Origin: Dipodascopsis uninucleata var. uninucleata
Lineage: Eukaryota; Ascomycota; Lipomycetes; Lipomycetales; Lipomycetaceae
DNA length: 64,000 nucleotides
Direction of reading: 5' to 3'
Assembly (NCBI GenBank): GCA_030568195.1
Contig: JAJLTO010000011.1
Location: forward strand, 62,001-126,000
In this document: in pieces, positions 23,127 to 35,748 of the stretch
Layout of the letters: each line of letters starts with the position of its first letter
Numbering within the stretch: the first letter of the stretch is position 1
Position numbers and translations under genes: made by a program
Notes under the pieces: model-generated
What the model was told of the DNA's origin: nothing
What the model saw: the letters and a program-made list of their open reading frames with translations, nothing else
Database searches by the model: none

Positions 23127-24395
23127 ATGCAAGTTAACACCTATTTACTAGAGTCTGTCGAAATGTCTCAACATCATAGAAGAGGACCTTGGTCTGCCTC
23201 TGAAGATGCACGATTGCTCTATCTTATACAGACGCAAGGGCCCTCTAATTGGGTCAGAATATCACAGCTGCTTGGTACTCGCACTGCTAAACAATGCAGA
23301 GAGCGCTACCATCAGAACCTCAAGCCTACACTCAACCACTCACCCATTTCACCAGAGGAAGGTGAATTGATTGAGTCACTCGTTGCTGCCATTGGGAAGA
23401 AATGGGCAGAGATAGCCCGACATTTGGCAGGTAGATCTGATAATGCAGTTAAGAATTGGTGGAATGGTGGTGCGAATCGTCGAAGGCGACAGTCTGAGCC
23501 GATTCCTCACGATTCTCGTACTCCACCTGCAGATGATGGGTCCACGAACCCGTCCTCCTCAGCTGCACCTTATAGCGCTGGTCTATCTCCTGCATCTACG
23601 TCTAGATTGCAATTGATCGACAGAAGTTCACCGGGTTCTGCAACTGTTACTCCAGTGACTCCTATTAACCATTTGTCTCTTTCTTCACCAAATGCACGAG
23701 GTGGCATATACAGGTCGGCGAGCACTCGATGTAGTAGCTCTGCAGGTGCTGGAAGCACTTATATGACGCATCATTCTCTTGAATCTATTTCAAGTCAGGG
23801 TTTGCCAAGATTTACTCCTTCAATACAGCTACCACCTGCTTCCAACCTGCTGAATCCTATATCTTTTCGCAATGGTTGCAGTGGGAGTAGCAGCGCTTCC
23901 ATTACATCTGCTTCTTCTCCTTCTGAATCTACCCATTCGGTTTCGCCAACTATCACAGCCACGAGTCTTTCTAATCCCGTCACACCTGTTTCAAATCCTC
24001 GATCTCTGTACTATTCTCGATATAGCGCTCCTCCACAGACGGTACCCACCTCAACTTCGATGTCATATCCTGCAATTGATCGTTTGAGTCTTGACTCAAA
24101 CTCTCACTATCGCCATCCGTCAAATCCGTCACCACAACCACAATCATCGGATCAGCAACATAATCATCACCAGTGGAACGGTATGTGTTATTCTCATGTG
24201 GATCAACACAGCAGTCACACTCCAGTTTCAACCGAATCGTCCACTCGCTATGATCCTACAAAAGTTTCGGTGTCTACTATGACATCAATGAGCCCTGCTA
24301 CTAAAACAGTAGCAGCTACGGTGTCGGATGGCTCGCCAGTTCAAGCTAGTGGCGCTGTGGACCAGCGAATGGATATAAGAAGACTGCTGTGGTGA
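23127..24395 (+). CDS. flbD-like: Two-repeat Myb transcription factor, FlbD-like
   Basis: This nuclear DNA-binding protein has two adjacent Myb repeats at residues about 19-67 and 70-118 and a Ser/Pro/Thr-rich tail to residue 422. RRGPWS, NWVRISQLLG, KQCRERYHQNLKP, KKWAEIARHLAGRSDNAVKNWWNG and the following NRRRR are very close to Aspergillus FlbD, a regulator of conidiation. Tryptophan spacing is that of R2R3 Mybs. A second in-frame Met (codon 13, position 23163) sits just before the first repeat, as in FlbD proteins, and may be the true start. No intron is visible. Microsatellite sequence precedes the start, and the nearest gene upstream is 9 kb away. The tail has His- and Gln-rich patches. 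BAS1-type Mybs are a less likely alternative. Confidence 0.85.
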   Translation: MQVNTYLLESVEMSQHHRRGPWSASEDARLLYLIQTQGPSNWVRISQLLGTRTAKQCRERYHQNLKPTLNHSPISPEEGELIESLVAAIGKKWAEIARHLAGRSDNAVKNWWNGGANRRRRQSEPIPHDSRTPPADDGSTNPSSSAAPYSAGLSPASTSRLQLIDRSSPGSATVTPVTPINHLSLSSPNARGGIYRSASTRCSSSAGAGSTYMTHHSLESISSQGLPRFTPSIQLPPASNLLNPISFRNGCSGSSSASITSASSPSESTHSVSPTITATSLSNPVTPVSNPRSLYYSRYSAPPQTVPTSTSMSYPAIDRLSLDSNSHYRHPSNPSPQPQSSDQQHNHHQWNGMCYSHVDQHSSHTPVSTESSTRYDPTKVSVSTMTSMSPATKTVAATVSDGSPVQASGAVDQRMDIRRLLW

Positions 24396-27300
24396 TGTTT
24401 GCTACGTATGTGCTGTTACGTTTAAAATTATATTATAGTCGGTGGATTTACAGAACTGATATCTGTATTATCCATGTAAAATAAAGAGAGAGTGCTAGTT
24501 GTGATTTAATTATTTAATTGTTACTACTATTTTATATTTATATTTATTATGACCGCTTTTTTTGTTATGGCCCTTTTTTACATATATATATGAGGAGATT
24601 GGCGTTTGGAGCATTTGCTGTATCAATTAAGAATAATGATTCTTTAGTTCTTACACACTTATCTATGTTATATTATGACGTATCTTGTGTTTATGTCTTT
24701 TTATTTTGTGTTCCAGTGAGGATTTTGTTTTTGTATTGACTCGGAGATCTCTATTCAGAGACATGTATTATTTTTTGATTTCATGATGAGAAATATATGA
24801 CAACGCTACTTTATCTGTTTTATCGTTCAATGCCATAATTTGGATGCTACTTGTATATTTTGATCGTTATAGAAAGAACTGGAGATGTATATGCTGTTAA
24901 TCACATTATTATTGCTATTGTGTCATTTATGATCGATTCATCACAAGACGATTCCCATAACTTTACTTTCTCTCATGTATGAGCAACTTCAAGTCAAGAC
25001 CCCTTCCGCAGCTATAGGTAACACTGATGTTCCCATCTTACAGTTAGGAGTTCAAAAGTCATGCGTATTCCAATATATTACAAACACTTAAAAGGTCTTA
25101 GCTGTGTTGTTACTTTTTCCTTGGAGCTTTCAGTCTGCATGCAATCATGCTATGACGAGAATATGATGTCAAGCATACACTTGTCAAATGTATAATAATA
25201 TACATTGCTATAAATTATAGTGTTGATTCTTCTGTCTACTCAGCATGCATGTCAATCGCTCATGCAAGCTTTTTGGCGACTTCTGCTTTCTCTCTATCAC
25301 CATTCGTCTGTTTCGCGCCAACAAAAAGATCGGGCATAAACAATCATTTCTCTTAACGAAAGCTTAAACGAGTGTGCTGCTGCGGCTGATGGCTAGGAGA
25401 CGAGAACCTTAAAATATGTAAGCGACGTAAACAGGTAAGCTAAATAAACAGATCCGTAAAATTATAAGATCTGTAATATATATGCAAAGTTGGCGGAAAG
25501 GGGTCCACGTCAAATAAGTAAGTTTTGGGTTTTTAGGGTTCAGACTGTTAGCTGAGATATTAAAAAATCCATCTGCAGCGACAAAGTGTATCAACAATTT
25601 GCCAATATTATGCTTTGTTTCAAACTTAAATTCCATATAAGGTTTCCTGCATATTAAGGTTTGACTTATTCCTGACGGTTTCTCAATTTTACCACTGCAC
25701 TAGTTTGTACTCTGACTAAAAGCCCGGCTGTCTTAGCGGCTACGCTATTCCTGAGTCCTGGGAGTTTTGGGCTCGAAGGCCATGAACAGCCGATCGATAG
25801 GGCGTTGTTGCTGTGCATCTTGACGGATCCCGGAGGATTCTGAAGGAAAACATGCACGAGGCTGGCCGCTGGCGAATTAGTATGCGACCGCCGTAGGCTG
25901 CTTATGAAGTAGCTTCAGAAGAATCTTAAAGTTCTACAAGAATCCCTATACATTAATTCCATCAATTCAGCTTCCCGTGTCTTGGAACATGAAAACCTTT
26001 CTTTTTCTTCTTCTTTTTTTCACCTGTTCTTGTTTTTTTGTTCTACGTGATTCCGACAAAATTACTGGAATCCAGCGCACAATGATGTTGAGCTAAATTA
26101 GTCTGAACCATTACTGAAATGCACATAACAATGGTGTGTAAAGCTCTGCATACATCACTTTTAGGGCCTAGTCCCAGAGAGTCAATTCGGGCATTCGTAT
26201 CCACGTATGCCCATTTACAGGCAGGCGCAGTCTTGGGCTCTCTGGCTCTGATACAGCTGATAGCAGAGTTGTGAATTTTATGGCAATGAAACTAACGCCT
26301 GACTTGTAAAAAGGAGGATGGTTTTCTCGACGTTCATGGCGCTTACGCGTAGACTCGCCTTCTCTGCACGGCCGACAGTATGCTCATTCATACACAGTAT
26401 GGACATAGATAAACAGTTAGCAGTGCCATTGGACGTAAGCTAAGAGCTAGGCTTATCTTAGTGGTGGCTGTATACTTTAATCCCGAGCTTGCATTAGAGA
26501 GTAGGCTGGGCTTGCATTTCGTCATCTAGAATTAGATGCATAGAAGATACTTCTTTTATCTGTCGCTTTTACTTTATTTTTTCGGCATTTTTCCAATAGT
26601 TTCCATTGTTTTTGTATTCCTGTTACAATCTATGGATGCTCTCTTCTTCCCACGTCCGCCACTACTTGGATTCTTAAACGATTTTTAAGCATAATCGTAT
26701 ACTTCTGCGCATATTTTGCGAATTGCCGACTATTCGGCCCTGCATTGGCCAAGAAAATTCTGACCTAGAGCATCTTGCTAATGGGGTGGTTACCACAGGA
26801 TTGTATCTGCACAATCGGTACTAGGGCCCAGCGATAGAGCAGCATGCAGGAAATGCGGTGCCAATCGTGAGCCACGTTGAGCATATGACGTTTGTCGATC
26901 GTTCGAGTTCGAAAGTAAACACAACACCCAGTCACAGGACGATACTGGTGGAGAACTTATTAAAGCTATGCAATTGAGTACGAGACAGATAAGAGCTTAT
27001 GTATCGTAACGCAGAAGAATATAGTTAACATTCTGTATGGGAGCAATATATGCAGGGTGACGATAGTCACTCTGGAGTGTAAATACTCTGAATAGCAGCC
27101 AAATTGTACCTGCTATTATGTTACTGAAGAGCCGGCTGTTTGGAACTCTCCGTATCGTCGCGCGCTTTGAATCCCGTAGCTTGCATATACCAAGGTCGGT
27201 AGCATGTCGCTTTGACTGCTTGTAATCCTTTATGCAAATTGGCACAGAAACTTATGGTCATATGACAAGCGAAATATATAGTACACCGATTTATTAGCAG

Positions 27301-30300
27301 TCTTCATAAATACGAAAGCCTAATATAGGCAGAAATTCCCGACACATTACACGTCAGATAGGTTGCGTTCCTGGCAAAAAAGTCACGCAATATAAACATT
27401 TTTATTTGCTGCTAAGCAGCAATTAGCGGACGCTGTTTGGCAGTGGTCATCGGACCGGAAGTGTCAGCTCGGAATAACTAGAAACTCAATAGCAAGTAAT
27501 TTATGTTATATATTAATCATAATTAAGGAGGTCCGGCTTAGGCCGGATAATTATATTTCCAACCTCTCTGATGCTCCGACACTTAATATATGTTTGAAGG
27601 TACTTAATTGATTGTGTAGCATAGCGCTAAAACAAAGTATTATCTCACAGGCGCAGCAGCTCTCGTCCCCTACGCGTCTGGGAATCTATATTATCAAAAA
27701 AACACAGTAACTTACGCGACGCCCATCCCTCAGCATTCGCCATTCCAGCAAAACCTAATCTCCTTTTATGCCTATCCCTGCTATATGAATGTGCTAGGGC
27801 GCGACCTGGCGCAGGGCCAAGCAGATGAGTATTGTGCTCTAGGACTACGTATGGGCTGCATGCGGACGCTGGTGGGGCAGGAGCGACGAGGCGTATTCTT
27901 GAGCACTGCCCGCCGGCCAGCCGCAGCGGCGGTCGACTGGGCCCACTGCAGTACACGCGAGGTAGCAGCGCTGGCCAGCAAGCATGCTCTCACGTGTGAT
28001 GCTGGATTCTCGATGGCGTATGATCCCTTGTCCTCAAGATCGAGATCATGCAGCATAAAGCAGCGCGCGACGCTCAGCGTGTCTTAGGGCTAATGCAGAG
28101 CAGTCTGACTATTAGGGCTGTGCTTCAACAGACGCGACATGCATGTAGCAGCGTGTGCAGCACGCTTTACTGGACGCATCGTGTATTGCAACTTGCGTTT
28201 CTGTGTGCTTGTTGGTGCACCTCGCCTAGTGTGGCTCATGCCACACGCCTCAGTTGAAGGCGAACGCGAACCGTGTGGCATCTTTACGTGCCCTGCACTG
28301 CTGGTATGCTCTTGCGCATCGCAGTACTCCCTTGCGTGCCTAAAGCAAGCAGCTGTTTTGAGCCAGCACTACTACAAGCTAGTGATATGCGCGAAGTAAG
28401 CAAGGTAAACGAGATGCGTACCTTTAGTTTATCATGCCATATTTATCGGGTGTTCACCCACTACGACCGACTCGTATGATGACGATTCATAATGAGCTTT
28501 GTGCGAGGCTCACGCACTCGCAGAATGTGATTCTGAAAAGCAACTAGCGCTGACTTGGATATCTGTTTATGCTAGAATATATGCTATTTTGTTTACTCTT
28601 TATCTGTAGGCGAGCATATCACGCGTCTAATAGTGGATATGACATGGCTTTCTAATTCTATCAATGCTTTTGCTTTTTCTTGTTTTCCGTGCGTGCTTTC
28701 GTCAGTGACGTTCTACGTTCGAGTAGCTGTGCTAGGATTCGTGAGATGCACTGTTTGCTGTTAATCTTCCAGTGCTAGAGCCGCGTATGCACAATGAGCG
28801 TTTTGGCTGCAGCATCGTGCTATGAAATAGCACAGAAAAGTCAAAGAGCAAAACAAAATTAAAAAAAGCAACTGCTAATAAATAGCACATGGATATACGC
28901 GCATATCCACAAGCACACATACTGTGAATACAAATAGCGAGTTATAGTAGATTACGCAAAGTTACACAAAGTTACAATATGGCGCCAAAAAATCACTTTC
29001 ATGCAGACGTGGGTATAACGGTCCCAAATACCACGCAACTCGCTTATTATTCGATCGCCTCTTCTAGCCCGTAGATTTAATCGAGGTTCTAGGCTGTCTA
29101 ATTTCTAACGTAGCACGCTTCGACGTGCCCTCCTCTTGTACGCCGGTCTCTTATGAAACACACCACTACCCTCCTGACAGACCGTTGCTTATCCATCCTC
29201 CTCACACTGTCGCAGTCCCTGAGACCCTAACCTCCATATGCTATTTACTTTCTACGCACACCTGCTCTGTCTTGCTTCTTCCTCTCCCATGCGCGCCTCC
29301 TTCACGTCCCTTTCGCCCAGCAAATTATACACCCTAACCCAAACACTGAAACCCTACGTCGTGTATCAGGGTCGTGCATGAAACACGGCAACCCTAATAA
29401 ACACCTTGATGACTATACAGGTAATTATTGCGCGTGCATGTCACGGCTTATGTAATTACAGCTGCGTTACAAGGGAGAGGGTAGCAGTAGTTCAGACGTG
29501 AGGATAGGGGCAGAGCTCTCAGACTATGACGGCATGCATAAGGAGTCGAAAGAAAGCCTGGCTAAAGACTGCGAAAGCCGCGTTTCGTTAGATATGCTTA
29601 GTGCGCGTAGCGAACGTCCATGGCAAGAACGTATCAAAAACCACGACTGCCGCAGTAAGCAGTAGCGGCAATGACTGCGGGTGCGATGAAGATCTGTATG
29701 TGTGCATGCGATATACACTCGGAGAAGGTATTACTATTATTGGAGGAAATAGTAGTAACATTACTTACAGTAGTACGAAGATATACAGGTAGTGCTATAG
29801 GTTACCGTTTAAAACACGCTACATTCTTAAAAGTCCAGTGAGTGACGATTACGCGGCAGGCGATCACAGAAATAAAAAAAGGCGATCGATCACATTAAGC
29901 GCAAGCACGCCTCTCTCTACACTACCATTATACCAGCCATATAAACAGAAGTCTTAAAACATCAGCTAGCTCATTATTGTCATAATTTAAAAAAAATCGA
30001 GCAGATCAGTAATGTCGGAACACATGGAATAAAGTACATAAAATTAGAAGATTGGTGATGATATATATTACTGAGGCATTAGGATACCTAGCAGTAAAAT
30101 ATCTCCTCTTTCTCTAGAGATCGCATTTCTGGTATCCGTTTACATAAACTATTACAAACTAATCAGAAAAACTTTAAACTGCTCCTTCTCATCGTCAGTG
30201 CATTGCAGAGCTCTCACAAATTGTATAATAACTCGTAGAACTCTCTAGAAGCAAGCGCGGGGGACTCAATGCTCGGGCTTTCCGTATTGTGCGATGCCGT

Positions 30301-31315
30301 GGTCGCTCTGCTATGCTAACGTATGTTAACGTTTCTCCTCTGTATTAACATAGTGGCATATTGATTAGAAGTCGTCAACAATAACCGCTACTCTGAATAC
30401 CCTATAATACTATAATAATAGTATCTTCGGCACTGATAACCTCTTTGCTCCGCTACTCTTTGCCCAACTTATGCTTAAGATTCATGTTCCGGGTAACTTT
30501 TATTTCCCCTTTTGACAAGCATTAATCATAACAGTTCTAGTGTCTTGCACATCATAGCTCTAAGGCGTTAATTTGATAATAAACATAGACGCAAATTTTA
30601 AATCCCGTACTACGTCATAGGCGCTCTGTTTTCCACAAAGAGAGGAACAAGCCGCTGTAGTACGGACTAGCAAGACGCTAATGCAAGTCTGTTAATTTAT
30701 TTTTTTATTAACATTTCTATATTGTAGCAGGAAATTTTCTAAACCACCTTCAACAGTTTTATAGATCTGTTCCCGACTCTTTTATTGGCGATACGAAGTG
30801 CTAGGTTTTGTTACCGAAGAAGTAGCGTGGTTCAGTATTTCACAGAGAATTAACCCAAAAATATTCTTAGAAAAAACCAAAGATTGTACGGTTTTATGAC
30901 TTTTGGATTTCATCTGCTCTTGCTTTTCATTTTGGAGATCATTACATTGTAGGAGCGTTTTGTTTCTTTTTTGGGGTCCGATACCCAGTTTTGCCAAATA
31001 AGTCTGCTCGGTCTTTTTGTAAAATCGAGCGCTTCGTATACTTGCTTCTCAGTCCTTGCAAGCCAGATGATACTGATTCCTCTGAACTCTGCGACATACC
31101 GTCAATAAACACGCTCATTTATTCTCACCAACTGTTCGAAGTGGTAATGATCTGAATTTTTACGTTCTTGCTGCTTGCAATCTGTAAGAGCCATATTTCT
31201 AACGTCTTGGTTATCAGGGATCGCCGTTTACTTTATCTGCCTATTTGTTCGTCCGAGAAGTAGGAGGCGTTTACTTGGGACCTGTTAATGACAAAAAGCA
31301 ACGATATGAACAGTC
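24396..31315. other. 6.9-kb gene desert upstream of the O-GlcNAc transferase
   Basis: After the Myb stop, an AATAAA-like polyadenylation signal is visible near 24480. The rest has no credible gene. The part 24.4-25.7 kb is AT-rich, 27.7-28.4 kb is markedly GC- and CpG-rich with overlapping spurious ORFs on both strands (the largest 103 aa), and 29.1-29.4 kb is pyrimidine-rich with four ACCCTA-type motifs. No tRNA or transposon was recognised. The last 300 bp likely hold the promoter of the gene at 31316. Confidence 0.5.
29224..29400. other. Cluster of telobox-like ACCCTA motifs
   Basis: ACCCTAACC (29224-29232), ACCCTAACCC (29331-29340), ACCCTACG (29351-29358) and ACCCTAAT (29391-29398) lie on one strand within 180 bp of C/T-rich DNA. 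They are not a tandem array, so this is not a telomere tract; telobox-binding factors such as Tbf1 could be involved, but that is speculation. Confidence 0.4.
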
Positions 31316-34300
31316 ATGGCCTCCAGTACCAGTAATGTCTATGCCCGTCGTGCTGCTTTACATCTAGATGGCTCGAGTGAAGCCGGTCAACCATCTTTTG
31401 AGTCCTTACAGCAGCTTCTTTCCTTCTCACATGAGCGCTATTCTCAGTATCCTCAGTCCACGTCGCGTGAGGATCTTTGGAGGCTCTTGGCAAGTCTCGA
31501 CTCCTACACTCGTGTATTAATTGATGCTACAGGTTCTTTTACCCAGGGTCGCCTGCGTTCTGGCTACAGTAGTGCAATTTTGGAGTCCTGGCTGCTTGGA
31601 GGTTGCATGGCTTACGTATGTTTACATCTTTCTTTATATTCAGTCGCTTCCTTATAGATTCTTCTTTTTTTAATTTGTTCTCTTGCCCAGCTGCTTCTCT
31701 GGAATGTTACTAATTATGATATCTTTGCTCTATTTTTCTAGACTCTCGGCGACATGGCTCGAGCAATTGAATGGAATTACAGAATATTAAGTGTTGATCC
31801 AAAGTAAGTATTTATGCCTTATATCCTTACAGGTATTTCTACGAGAGAAAATATATTGTCACGTTCGAGTTCTAACTGGCTAGTTATGTCGAGGCTATGT
31901 CGAATCTAGCTGCTGCGTTACGCGCTTTGAAGCGTAATGGAGATGCTGAGTCTTGGTGGTCTCGTGCAGTTAATTTGCGTCCCACGTACTGGGATGCCGC
32001 AGACCACTTGTTTTCTCTCTTGTGCTCTCAGCACCGGTATGCTGACGCTGCGAATGTGTTAAGTTTCGTTGAGCGCTGTGCTGCTCCCGCTGCCACAATT
32101 TCGATCTCCTCGATACAACTTAGCACTACCCCTGTCACAAATGCTGCCAGTAGCAGAGGAGCTGACTTTTCGCGATACATTGCCATTGTACATGCTAAAG
32201 GAATGCTTCTTTATTCCATGCACGACCATGTTTCTGCAGCCGAGTCTTTTGGTCGAGTTTTATCTCTTGCAATTGGTGGATCTCTTGGTACTATTTCGCA
32301 GTTAATTCATCTTGCCCGATCTGCTTTGGAGAAAAAGCGACACAACACGCTACTTTTAACTCCAGCAGAGGCATCTACTAGCCTTCAAGATGTATTTCCT
32401 ACCGGCCTTCCTGCCCTCCAGTATGTCACAAATTCGCATCATCGCCAGTCAATTAGCCATACAGTAGCTAATGCACTTCTCACTTTGGCAAAAATTCTTC
32501 AGGACGGCATGGCGTCAGGTGCGACTAAAACCGCTGAATCACCTAAAATAGTTACTGTTGACACAATTCTTCGTATCGTTGATACTATGCCATCTCCTCT
32601 GGATATCCTGCCGTTATATTATATTTCTTTTTCGTTACATCCAAGTCCTTCAACGGCCAACAATATTGGTATCTTACTTGCCTCTATTTGCTCTGCTGCT
32701 ACCTCGCATCCAGTTGAGCAAGATCTTGCCATGCAATACTACAAATTTGGTCTGGAACTGGATCCTAGTCATCCTCATCTTTATACAAACCTCGGTTCCT
32801 TGTTGAAAGAACAGGGTAGATTGTCCGAGTCTATTGAGATGTATGAGCGTGCCGTATCTTGTGACCCTTCCTTTGATATTGCATTAGCAAACTTGGCGAA
32901 TGCTGTCAAGGACCAGGGTAGAGTAGCCGCAGCAATTCAATATCATAAGCGAGCTGTAGCTGTCAATCCCAATTTTGATGAAGCAGTTTGTGGTCTTGCA
33001 AATTCTCTCACCTCTGTTTGCGACTGGAGTGGCCGTGGGTTTGTCTCCTCAGAATCGTGCGGAGTTAATGATAATGGCGATATAACAATGACACCGACTG
33101 CTGGATGGGCTAATCGTGTAGTTGAAATCGTTAATTCGCAACTATCACTTGCTCGCGCATGGGGAGCCGGAGTGGTTTCGCAGCATCGTTCGAGTATTTT
33201 GTCTGATATTGCGACTGCATGTGGCTATTCGTCAGTAGATTCTACGGAAATGAAAATCTGGAATGATGAACTTAATCATATCTCTGGAAAGGATGATGAA
33301 GGCTCAAAGTTGGTTGAATTATTAGATAGGGCCGCTTGTAGAGCTAGATGGCGATGGTTTCATGATCTATACATCAATCAAAGATTTGATGAAAATAAGA
33401 CTGTCGATCCAAATAGCTACTGCTGGCCAATTCTACCGTCCGGTCTTGCACTTCCAGCAGCGCCAACTGTGTTACCGTTTCATACGTTCATGTTTCCGTT
33501 TTCACCGTCACAAATCAGGGAAATATGTCGTCGTACTGCTTTGAGAGTATCGGCTACAGTTTTCAAGTATCCTTGGTTGCCAAAACATGTATATCCTCCT
33601 CCCCCACCTCCAAGTCCTGCTCTCAAAGTGGGTTACGTCTCTTCAGATTTCAACAACCACCCGTTGTCACATCTTATGCAAAGTGTATTTGGCTTCCATA
33701 AATTCAGTAACTCGACTGAAAGACCAGTTCATGCTATATGCTATGCAACGACAGCATCAGATGGATCTAGTTATCGACTGAAAACGGAGGCAGAAGCACA
33801 TAAATTTGTTGATGTTTCATCTTGGTCTGTTCAACAGATTGTCGATCGTATAGTAGCTGACGGTATCCATGTGATAGTCAATTTGAATGGATTTACGCGA
33901 GGTGCTCGTAATGAGATATTTGCCTGTCGACCTGCTCCAATCTCAATTGCATTCATGGGATTCGCAGGATCGATGGGTGCGGAATGGTCAGACTACATCT
34001 TAGGTGATGAAATCACGATACCGAAAGAGACCACACGAAAATTTTCACCCGATGCAAGCTCCAGAATTCTACGTCATAGTGAAGATGTATGTAGTAATAA
34101 TGATGAGTGGGTATATTATGAAGATGTTGTATACTGCCGACATTCTTTCTTCTGTTGTGATCATCGGCAAAGTGCTCCTGACTCAAAGGAGCTGGATCCA
34201 TCTTCGCCATCTGTAAACAGAAACGAATTGTGGTTAACTGAGATTGAGCGCCGAAAGCATCTGCGCAAGTCGATCTTTCCGGATCTTGCTGAAAACGCAA

Positions 34301-34953
34301 TAATTCTTGCTAATTTCAATCAATTGTATAAGATTGATCCTTCCACCTTCGTATTATGGTTACGAATTTTGATGCGGGCGCCTAATGCCGTTCTCTGGTT
34401 GCTTAAATTTCCTGATCTTGGAGCAAATAATTTACGAATATTTGCTGAGCGATGGGCTGGAAAATCTGTTGCGGATAGGATAATATTCACGAACGTTGCA
34501 GACAAAGAAACGCATTTGCTTCGTACTAGAGTTGCCGATCTTGTATTGGATACACCAGAATGTAATGCTCACACTACGGCAACAGACGTGGTTTGGACAG
34601 GTACACCTGTTTTAACATGGCCAAAGTATCAACACAAGATGTGCAGTCGAATAGCTTCTTCGATAATGACGTCAGCTTTCCCAGATCCCAGAGAAATAGG
34701 CAAGTCGCGTCTTATCATTTCTAATGAATATGAGTATGAGGAAAGAGCAGTAGAGCTTTGCGAAAGAGCTGGCAGTGAACTTTTGCAAATACGCAAGAAG
34801 CTTTATCTTAACCGCCTTAATAGCCCAGTATTCGATACGTCTCGCTGGACCAGAGACATTGAGAATGTGTACTGGAAACTCTGGGATCGCTGGGTTGAGA
34901 AAGGTGGAAGCGTTACAATTAATGATGATCGTGATCGTAACATCTATATTTGA
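31316..34953 (+). CDS. OGT: UDP-GlcNAc:protein O-GlcNAc transferase (GT41), 3 exons
   Basis: The enzyme transfers GlcNAc (or, as in SPINDLY, a related sugar) to Ser/Thr of nuclear and cytosolic proteins. Exons are 31316-31615, 31742-31803 and 31884-34953; donors are GTATGT and GTAAGT, acceptors CTAG, and the joined frame reads DPNYVEAMSNLAAALRALK, a typical TPR. The product is 1143 aa. TPR units fill the N-terminal half, clearest at about residues 400-500 (HPHLYTNLGSLLKEQGRL and following repeats). The GT41 domain covers about residues 700-1130: KVGYVSSDFNNHPLSHLMQS with His717 matching human OGT His498, GARNEIFACRPAPI, FNQLYKIDPST with Lys937 matching human Lys842, and CNAHTTATDVVWTGTPV. UDP-binding and catalytic residues are therefore retained. 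Compared with the human enzyme it has extra sequence between TPRs and catalytic domain and inside that domain (about residues 850-910). OGT is absent from budding and fission yeasts but present in other fungi. Confidence 0.93.
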
Positions 34954-35748
34954 GAGATGTTGTATACGCCTAATTTTACCTTAATATTATGGATCGTGGC
35001 GCATATTTGTGATATATAATTTTTATGGAATACCTCGGGGATTTGAGTTATTGCTTTTTTATTCTTTATATTTATACTTCTATTTGGTCCATTCTTTATT
35101 CAGATGGCTGGGACAACTACCAAACCATCTTCACTTCGATGTATTGTAACTAAAAGTGCCATTGATCGTCTGTTGTTCCTGTATGTTATTTTGAATGGAG
35201 GATGCAGCGATGGCGTTCTTCTATCATTTTCATTCTGTTTTATAGTGTTTGAGCACTTAATTTCTGTGATTTATGTGATTTAACCGTTATGTGAGGGTTA
35301 TGAGTTAAAATGTGTCGATGTGCAATAATATTATGCCATGCGTATCGCTTGTATAAAGTGACTTATCGCGCATGTGTAGGTTAATTTTTTTCTTTGATCT
35401 GGTATCTAAGAATATGCATATATTCTTAATGGGTAAATAAAGTATTAAATGTATGGGTCTATGACGATTTATAGTGTGGGAAACTATCGGGTCTGAATTT
35501 CGAATAAAAACGCTATATATAAATAACATAAACTTGTAGGCGTTGGCGATTGCCAGTTTAAATGCAAGTAAGCATAATGAGGTAGATGAGAATACTATCA
35601 ATTTCGGCTTCTAGAACATATCACATCTATAATAGAAAAAATGCTGCGGTGAAAATGATGACATGGAGCGACTATTCCTGGACAATGTCACGAGCATAAT
35701 TAAAAAAGTTCGAATAATTTATATCATATATCTGTGATCACAAAGTAG
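34954..35748. other. Convergent 3' intergenic region
   Basis: AT-rich 0.8 kb between the 3' ends of the OGT gene (+) and the gene at 35749-37353 (-). It contains T-rich tracts after the OGT stop and presumably both polyadenylation regions. No gene is supported. Confidence 0.6.

Noticed and set aside
27645-28479. Several ORFs of 60-103 aa on both strands
   Set aside because: Same cause: a GC-rich island with open frames on both strands at once, no motif, no codon pattern like the real genes.
29224-29400. Telomeric or subtelomeric tract
   Set aside because: The CCCTAA-like motifs are isolated and interspersed with unrelated sequence; housekeeping genes lie on both sides.
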